Below, piece by piece: positions 59,638-64,000 of a DNA stretch of 64,000 bases. The notes under the pieces were generated by a model. That model saw only the letters and a list, made by a program, of their open reading frames with translations. It had not been told where the DNA came from and made no database searches. The translations under genes and the position numbers were made by a program. This DNA is from Lentibacillus siamensis. GTDB lineage: Bacteria; Bacillota; Bacilli; Bacillales; Amphibacillaceae. The stretch covers positions 316,612 through 380,611 of the forward strand of contig NZ_BAAADS010000018.1 of assembly GCF_039522605.1 (NCBI RefSeq), read 5' to 3'. How positions within the stretch are numbered: position 1 is the first letter of the stretch; every line of letters starts with the position of its first letter.

Positions 59638-59733
59638 GTAGAAAATAGCATACAAAAACGTGCGCTTTCGCTTTCGATGCTGCTGTGATACGATAGTAGT
59701 CGAACGAATTCGGTTATGAAAGAGGGTTTCGGA

Positions 59734-60567
59734 ATGAAGCTGGTGACAGACGCTAAAACATATGACCTATTGGAGCGGACATATATTATGGGAATCCTGA
59801 ATGTGACGCCGGATTCCTTTTCTGATGGGGGAAATTATTCATCACTGGAGCAGGCCGTGAATCATGCCATTGCCATGGAGCGTGCCGGTGCAGATATCAT
59901 CGATATTGGCGGCGAGTCCACCCGCCCGAATCATGAACCGGTACCACAGGAAGAAGAAATTGCCCGGATTGTGCCGGTGATTCGCAAGGTGAAAGAAAAT
60001 GTAAGAATACCCATTTCTGTTGACACATATAAAGCGGAAACGGCCAGGCAGGCAGTTATGGCTGGTGCGGCAATCATTAATGATGTATGGGGAGCTAAAC
60101 GAGAACCGGAAATTGCCAAGGTCGCGGCAGAACATAATGTTCCGATTATTTTGATGCATAATCGAACAAATAAAGATTATAAGTCAATTATTGATGATAT
60201 GAAACAGGATCTTCAGGAAAGTATTGCGATTGCGAGGGGGGCAGGTGTCCATGATAAAAATATCATTCTTGATCCTGGAGTGGGTTTTGCCAAAACAGCA
60301 GAAGATAACCTTGTCGTAATGAATAACTTGGAGAAATTTGCCGACTTGGGATTTCCGGTTCTGTTAGGTACGTCACGGAAAGGGTTTATCGGGAAAATTC
60401 TTGATGTACCACCTGCTGAACGAGACAATGGCACAGGTGCAACAACATGTCTGGGTATAGCCAAAGGTGCACAAATTATCAGGGTTCATAATGTGGAATT
60501 AAATGTGGAGCTGGCAAAAATGACAGATGCCATCCTCGGGAAGAAGGGAGCGGTCGAAGTTGGATAA
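59734..60567 (+). CDS. folP: Dihydropteroate synthase
   Basis: Joins p-aminobenzoate to the pterin diphosphate; target of sulphonamides. The 277-residue TIM barrel has IMGILNVTPDSFSDGG, DIGGESTRPN, DPGVGFAKTAEDN and GTSRKGFIG. AGAGGGT precedes the ATG at 59734. It begins a folP-folB-folK-yazB run; the pabB-pabA-pabC genes found before it in B. subtilis are absent here. Confidence 0.95.
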   Translation: MKLVTDAKTYDLLERTYIMGILNVTPDSFSDGGNYSSLEQAVNHAIAMERAGADIIDIGGESTRPNHEPVPQEEEIARIVPVIRKVKENVRIPISVDTYKAETARQAVMAGAAIINDVWGAKREPEIAKVAAEHNVPIILMHNRTNKDYKSIIDDMKQDLQESIAIARGAGVHDKNIILDPGVGFAKTAEDNLVVMNNLEKFADLGFPVLLGTSRKGFIGKILDVPPAERDNGTGATTCLGIAKGAQIIRVHNVELNVELAKMTDAILGKKGAVEVG

Positions 60568-60922
60568 AATTCTGCTCAACCGGATGGAGTTTTACGGATA
60601 TCATGGCCTGTACCCGGAAGAAAATAAACTGGGTCAGCGTTTTTATGCGGATACGGAACTGATGCTTCATTTATCAAAATCCGCTAAAACCGACGAAATG
60701 GGCGATTCCATTGACTATGGTGAGGTCTACGAATGTGTCAGGGGCGTAATGGAGGGAACGCCAAGAAAATTGATTGAAGCAGTTGCTGAGCAGATTTCAA
60801 TTGAATTGTTTCAACAATTTACTCAGCTTGAAGCATGTACAATCAGGGTAACGAAGCCTGATCCGCCAATACCCGGGCATTATCGTTCGGTCGGTGTTGA
60901 ACTGTACCGGGAGCGGAAGTAA
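60560..60922 (+). CDS. folB: Dihydroneopterin aldolase
   Basis: Cleaves dihydroneopterin in folate synthesis. The 120 residues show LNRMEFYGYHGLYPEENKLG, DSIDYGEVYE and KPDPPIPGHYRSVGVEL. The start is TTG at 60560 with AAGGGAG upstream, overlapping folP by eight bases; an ATG at 60527 would extend deep into folP. Confidence 0.94.
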   Translation: MDKILLNRMEFYGYHGLYPEENKLGQRFYADTELMLHLSKSAKTDEMGDSIDYGEVYECVRGVMEGTPRKLIEAVAEQISIELFQQFTQLEACTIRVTKPDPPIPGHYRSVGVELYRERK

Positions 60923-61434
60923 TGAAACAGGCTTTCTTGGGATTGGGAACCAACATTGAACCCCGTCAGCAGCATTTGAGAGAGGCATTGCATCGATTGC
61001 ATTCCCATGAAGAACTTGTAATCGTGAAGCAGTCATCGATTTATAAGACTGCCCCTGTTGGATATACCAATCAGGCTGATTTTTTAAATATGGTGATAGA
61101 GATAAATACAATACTTTCGCCGGAAAAATTGCTGGATGTTTGTCAGTCAATTGAACATCAGCTTGGCAGAAAGCGGGACATCCGTTTTGGTCCACGTACA
61201 ATTGATCTTGACATTTTATTGTATAATCAAGAAAATAAAAAATCAGAACGGCTGATTATTCCACACCCACGAATGCAGGAGCGTGCATTTGTGCTTATTC
61301 CATTGAATGAAATTGCAGCAGATATGCCACTATCGGACAGACACAGAACTGTATCGGAATTGGTGGCAGAACTTCCAGACAGCGACATAAAGGATGTAAG
61401 ACGATGGACACACAACGACTTGGAAAACGAATAA
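60922..61434 (+). CDS. folK: 6-hydroxymethyl-7,8-dihydropterin pyrophosphokinase
   Basis: Makes the pterin diphosphate used by FolP. The 170 residues have AFLGLGTNIEPR, SSIYKTAPVGY, GRKRDIRFGPRTIDLDILLY and HPRMQERAFVLIPL. Its ATG overlaps the folB stop (TAATG), implying coupling. Confidence 0.95.
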   Translation: MKQAFLGLGTNIEPRQQHLREALHRLHSHEELVIVKQSSIYKTAPVGYTNQADFLNMVIEINTILSPEKLLDVCQSIEHQLGRKRDIRFGPRTIDLDILLYNQENKKSERLIIPHPRMQERAFVLIPLNEIAADMPLSDRHRTVSELVAELPDSDIKDVRRWTHNDLENE

Positions 61435-61625
61435 GGGCATTCAGAAAATTGAAAGGATATACGCAGGTACGACTGGCTAATTCATTGGAAATCCCTATTA
61501 TTACACTTGGTAATGTTGAAAGGGGTAAACAAGAGGCTACTGATCAGCTCCTTGACGCGATTGCGAAAAAATTAAATATATCCAAACGTGAATTAACATT
61601 GAATGAGGAGAAGGAGAAGCAGTAA
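61404..61625 (+). CDS. yazB: Small Xre-type helix-turn-helix protein YazB
   Basis: A 73-residue single HTH domain (LGKRIRAFRKLKGYTQVRLANSLEIPIITLGNVERG split at the recognition helix) followed by a charged tail. It lies at the end of the folate cluster as in B. subtilis (69 residues). Its target is unknown. It overlaps folK by 31 bases; AAAGGATG precedes the ATG. Confidence 0.88.
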   Translation: MDTQRLGKRIRAFRKLKGYTQVRLANSLEIPIITLGNVERGKQEATDQLLDAIAKKLNISKRELTLNEEKEKQ

Positions 61626-61664
61626 ATGTGTTTCCGGTGCCAATGGCAGAGGTATCCAACAATG

Positions 61665-61711
61665 TCCCCCTCTGACGTATCAACTATCAGAGGAGGCTTT
61701 GTTTCTTTTTG
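61665..61711 (+). terminator. Terminator after yazB (first hairpin)
   Basis: CCTCTGA and TCAGAGG pair around an 11-base loop, extended by flanking CCC/GG, then TTTGTTTCTTTTT. Confidence 0.75.
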
Positions 61712-61742
61712 CGCCCGGGGATAAGGTGCTGTAAACAGGAAT

Positions 61743-61775
61743 CTGCCAGTTTGCTGCTGGCAGTTTTCTTATTTC
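61743..61775 (+). terminator. Second terminator hairpin before lysS
   Basis: CTGCCAG / CTGGCAG perfect 7-bp stem, loop TTTGCTG, followed by TTTTCTTATTT. Confidence 0.75.
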
Positions 61776-61890
61776 TGCACAATGTAAAGCCCTCTTAGAT
61801 GAAAGAACGTTTATTTTTCTATATACTGATATACAATTGGATTAATTGGATCGGTGACCGGTCATTTTAAAAAGTAATGGAGTGATAAAA

Positions 61891-63372
61891 GTGTCTGAAG
61901 AATTGAACGAACATATGCGGGTGCGTCGGGAGAAAATGGATAATTACCGTGAACAGGGAATAGATCCTTTCGGCGGTAAATTCAATCGTACCCACCTGGC
62001 CGAGGATTTAATTGCAAAATATGACCAGTTTTCCAAAGAGGAGCTGGAGGAAAAAACAGATAAAGTAACCATCGCCGGACGTGTCATGACGAAACGGGGA
62101 AAAGGCAAAGCCGGATTTGCGCATTTACAGGATTTGAGCGGGCAAATCCAAATATACGTACGGAAAGATATGATTGGGGAAGAATCCTATGATATCTTCA
62201 AGTCCGTTGATATGGGGGATATTGTCGGTGTGACCGGTGTCATGTTCAAGACGAAGGTCGGGGAACTGTCTGTTAAAGCGACTGAATTCACCTTATTAAG
62301 CAAATCGCTTCGTCCGTTGCCGGAAAAATATCACGGTCTGAAAGATGTTGAGCAACGCTATCGTCAGCGTTATTTGGATTTGATTACGAACATGGACAGT
62401 AAAGAAACCTTTGTTCTGCGCAGTAAAATTATTCAGTCAATGCGCCGTTACTTGGATCAGATTGGCTTTCTTGAAGTGGAAACCCCAATGATGCACGGCA
62501 TTCCGGGTGGAGCATCGGCTCGTCCGTTTGAAACACATCACAATGCACTGGACATTCCGTTGTATATGCGAATTGCCATCGAACTGCATTTGAAGCGGCT
62601 TATTGTCGGCGGAATGGAAAAGGTTTATGAGATTGGCCGTGTATTCCGAAATGAAGGAGTGTCTACCCGTCACAATCCTGAGTTTACGATGATGGAGCTT
62701 TATGAAGCATATGCCGATTTTCATGATGTCATGACACTGACCGAGAACCTGATTGCACATATTGCTCAAGAAGTGCTGGGAAGTCCCGTCGTTACGTATG
62801 GTGACTATGAAGTGAACCTGGACCCGGAATGGAAGAGAGTGCACATGGTTGATGCAGTTAAAGAATATACAGGCGTGGATTTCTGGCAAACTATGAGTGA
62901 TCAGGATGCAAGAAAGCTTGCTGAAGAACATGATATTGAAATCCAGGATACGATGACATTTGGCCATATCGTCAATGAATTCTTTGAGCAAAGAGTGGAG
63001 GAAGAGTTAATTCAACCGACATTTGTTTACGGACATCCGGTGGAAATTTCGCCGCTTGCCAAAAGGAATAGTGACGATGATCGGTTTACGGACCGTTTTG
63101 AATTGTTTATTGTTGGACGGGAGCATGCAAATGCATTTAGTGAATTGAATGACCCGATTGATCAGCGTGAACGTTTCGAACTCCAGGTTAAAGAACGGGA
63201 ACAGGGTAATGATGAAGCCCAATTGATGGATGAGGACTTTCTCGAAGCACTGGAATATGGTATGCCCCCAACAGGCGGGTTAGGAATCGGCATTGATCGG
63301 CTAGTCATGCTGTTAACCAATTCACCGTCCATTCGGGATGTATTATTATTCCCGCAAATGCGTAATAAATAG
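61891..63372 (+). CDS. lysS: Lysyl-tRNA synthetase (class II)
   Basis: Charges tRNA-Lys. The 493 residues have an OB-fold anticodon domain (VTIAGRVMTKRGKGKAGFAH), motif 2 with FRNEGVSTRHNPEF, and motif 3 GLGIGIDRLVML. B. subtilis LysS is 499. The GTG at 61891 follows GGAGTGAT at good spacing; the GTG at 61882 lies within that sequence. An rRNA operon follows, as rrnJ does in B. subtilis. Confidence 0.96.
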   Translation: MSEELNEHMRVRREKMDNYREQGIDPFGGKFNRTHLAEDLIAKYDQFSKEELEEKTDKVTIAGRVMTKRGKGKAGFAHLQDLSGQIQIYVRKDMIGEESYDIFKSVDMGDIVGVTGVMFKTKVGELSVKATEFTLLSKSLRPLPEKYHGLKDVEQRYRQRYLDLITNMDSKETFVLRSKIIQSMRRYLDQIGFLEVETPMMHGIPGGASARPFETHHNALDIPLYMRIAIELHLKRLIVGGMEKVYEIGRVFRNEGVSTRHNPEFTMMELYEAYADFHDVMTLTENLIAHIAQEVLGSPVVTYGDYEVNLDPEWKRVHMVDAVKEYTGVDFWQTMSDQDARKLAEEHDIEIQDTMTFGHIVNEFFEQRVEEELIQPTFVYGHPVEISPLAKRNSDDDRFTDRFELFIVGREHANAFSELNDPIDQRERFELQVKEREQGNDEAQLMDEDFLEALEYGMPPTGGLGIGIDRLVMLLTNSPSIRDVLLFPQMRNK

Positions 63373-63449
63373 TAGACTATGGTTAAATACGTGAACCGTA
63401 AAAAAGTTCAGGCGGCCTTCGTGCCCGATTGAGTGCGTCCGTCCAGTAT

Positions 63450-63493
63450 GCAGACCCTGTGCCACATTAATAATGGTGCGGGGTCTGCTTTTA
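63450..63493 (+). terminator. Terminator after lysS
   Basis: GCAGACCCTGTGCCA and TGGTGCGGGGTCTGC pair along 15 positions (one mismatch), followed by TTTT. Confidence 0.88.
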
Positions 63494-63565
63494 AGTTGGG
63501 CTGTTCGTGAATAGAGTTTTTGTTCAGGGGTTGAAATAAATTTCGGTGTATTACGGCGGTGTACT

Positions 63566-63662
63566 GACGCTCTGGAATCACACTTTGCTTTTTCTTTCGG
63601 TGCAAGTGTGATATCAGCTTAAGAAAATTACTTTTGCTGTGTCTTCTTTACTGGGGGCGGAG
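63566..63662 (-). repeat. Degenerate family P fragment
   Basis: ATATCAGCTTAAGAAAA and TTTTGCTGTGTCTTCTTTAC followed by GGGGGCGG are degraded reverse complements of the right half of the 13673 copy. The surrounding 63494-63841 region otherwise shows no gene. Confidence 0.6.
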
Positions 63663-63841
63663 AGGACATTGGGCAAGCTTGCTTGAGTGCATGTCGCGCT
63701 TTATGGATATTGTTTAATATAGCGATTCGTTTTGATTCATATAAATCGAATCTTTTACTATGGGTATGCTAAAACAGGACCATCCAGAATGTACTATGAT
63801 AATTTGGATAAAATACCCAAAAAATTTAAGTTTATTTTCTA

Positions 63842-63870
63842 TTGATTTCGGGGAATAATCATGGTACATT
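63842..63870 (+). promoter_or_regulatory. rRNA operon promoter P1
   Basis: TTGATT, 17 bases, TACATT, about 90 bases upstream of a stronger promoter, the tandem layout of Bacillus rrn operons. Confidence 0.6.
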
Positions 63871-63933
63871 AGAAAACGTTGCGCTAACAAAGGCAGCAAC
63901 GAACACCTTCTAAAAATTATTTCAATAAAGTTA

Positions 63934-63962
63934 TTGACATTATTTTTGGGAGATGGTATATT
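63934..63962 (+). promoter_or_regulatory. rRNA operon promoter P2 and start of rrn leader
   Basis: TTGACA, 17 bases, TATATT, then AATTAGGTCGCTG and GAAGCGGCGCAACA, which resemble Bacillus rRNA leaders. The 16S gene should begin beyond the window. Confidence 0.75.
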
Positions 63963-64000
63963 AATTAGGTCGCTGTTTTGAAGCGGCGCAACAAATTTGC

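Larger units (their letters stand above)
61626..61890. other. yazB-lysS intergenic region
   Basis: No gene is present. Two terminator-like hairpins (61665-61711 and 61743-61775) end the folate operon, and the lysS promoter must lie in the last 100 bases. B. subtilis has dusB (yacF) at this point. Confidence 0.6.

Noticed and set aside
59660..59690. Another family P fragment (GCGCTTTCGCTTTCGATGCTG)
   Set aside because: Only about 20 bases resemble the element (GCTTTC repeats), too little to separate from chance.
62437..62991. Antisense reading frame of 184 codons inside lysS
   Set aside because: Shadow of the conserved class II synthetase core; no ribosome binding site.

Overview
The window is a chromosomal segment of a Gram-positive, endospore-forming member of the Bacillaceae. 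Its gene order is almost that of the origin-proximal region of Bacillus subtilis running from tadA-scr-dnaX through abrB, spoVG, mfd, spoIIE and ftsH to lysS and an rRNA operon. Low G+C, sporulation genes (bofA, csfB, yabG, sspF, spoVG, fin, spoVT, yabP/yabQ, spoIIE, yabT) and GGAGG-type ribosome binding sites agree with this. The repeat content and a glycine-betaine-type binding protein suggest the halotolerant Virgibacillus/Lentibacillus/Oceanobacillus side of the family. That placement is inference.

Layout. 1-1191: truncated MFS transporter on the minus strand. 1555-5957: acsA under a perfect CcpA cre site, then hmp, a DJ-1/PfpI stress protein and the cysteine hydrolase yaaI. 6028-9765: tadA, the large Bacillus-type SRP RNA, dnaX, ebfC, recR. 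9990-10980: yaaL, bofA, csfB. 11196-18338: PLP decarboxylase, tmk, darA, holB, ricT, yabA, trmN6-like, yazA, rsmI. 18559-19145: abrB (minus) divergent from metS. 19145-28775: metS, tatD, yabE, rnmV, ksgA, yabG, veg, sspF, ispE, purR. 28908-37666: spoVG, glmU, prs, ctc, pth, fin, mfd. 37798-43859: spoVT, yabM, yabN, rqcP, yabP, yabQ, divIC, yabR. 44253-44326: a minus-strand tRNA-Met. 44582-53204: spoIIE, yabS, yabT, tilS, hpt, ftsH. 53476-55663: an accessory insert (GbsR-type repressor, cysteine hydrolase, glycine-betaine-type lipoprotein). 55908-63372: coaX, hslO, yacD, cysK, folP, folB, folK, yazB, lysS. 63842-64000: tandem rRNA promoters and the start of an rrn leader.

The genes cover DNA replication and repair (dnaX, holB, yabA, recR, mfd, ebfC), translation and RNA maturation (metS, lysS, tilS, tadA, ksgA, rsmI, rnmV, pth, rqcP), cell wall and nucleotide precursors (glmU, prs, tmk, hpt, ispE), folate and cysteine synthesis, and sporulation. 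Several stage-specific promoters can be read directly: sigma-F (csfB, fin), sigma-G (sspF, spoVT), sigma-K (yabG), sigma-H (spoVG), sigma-B (ctc, probably yfkM-like), and the 21-bp-spaced, Spo0A-type spoIIE promoter.

The least ordinary material is non-coding. There are (i) a palindromic interspersed element with covarying terminal inverted repeats, in at least six full or partial copies, one lying where yaaR is in B. subtilis; (ii) two unrelated tandem arrays (29298-29575 and 38413-38706) that both alternate two module types at about 21 bp; and (iii) two families of short hairpin repeats. Compared with B. subtilis, yaaR, yabJ/ridA, the pab genes and dusB are missing from their usual places. 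I found no CRISPR array, transposase, prophage or recognisable defence system.
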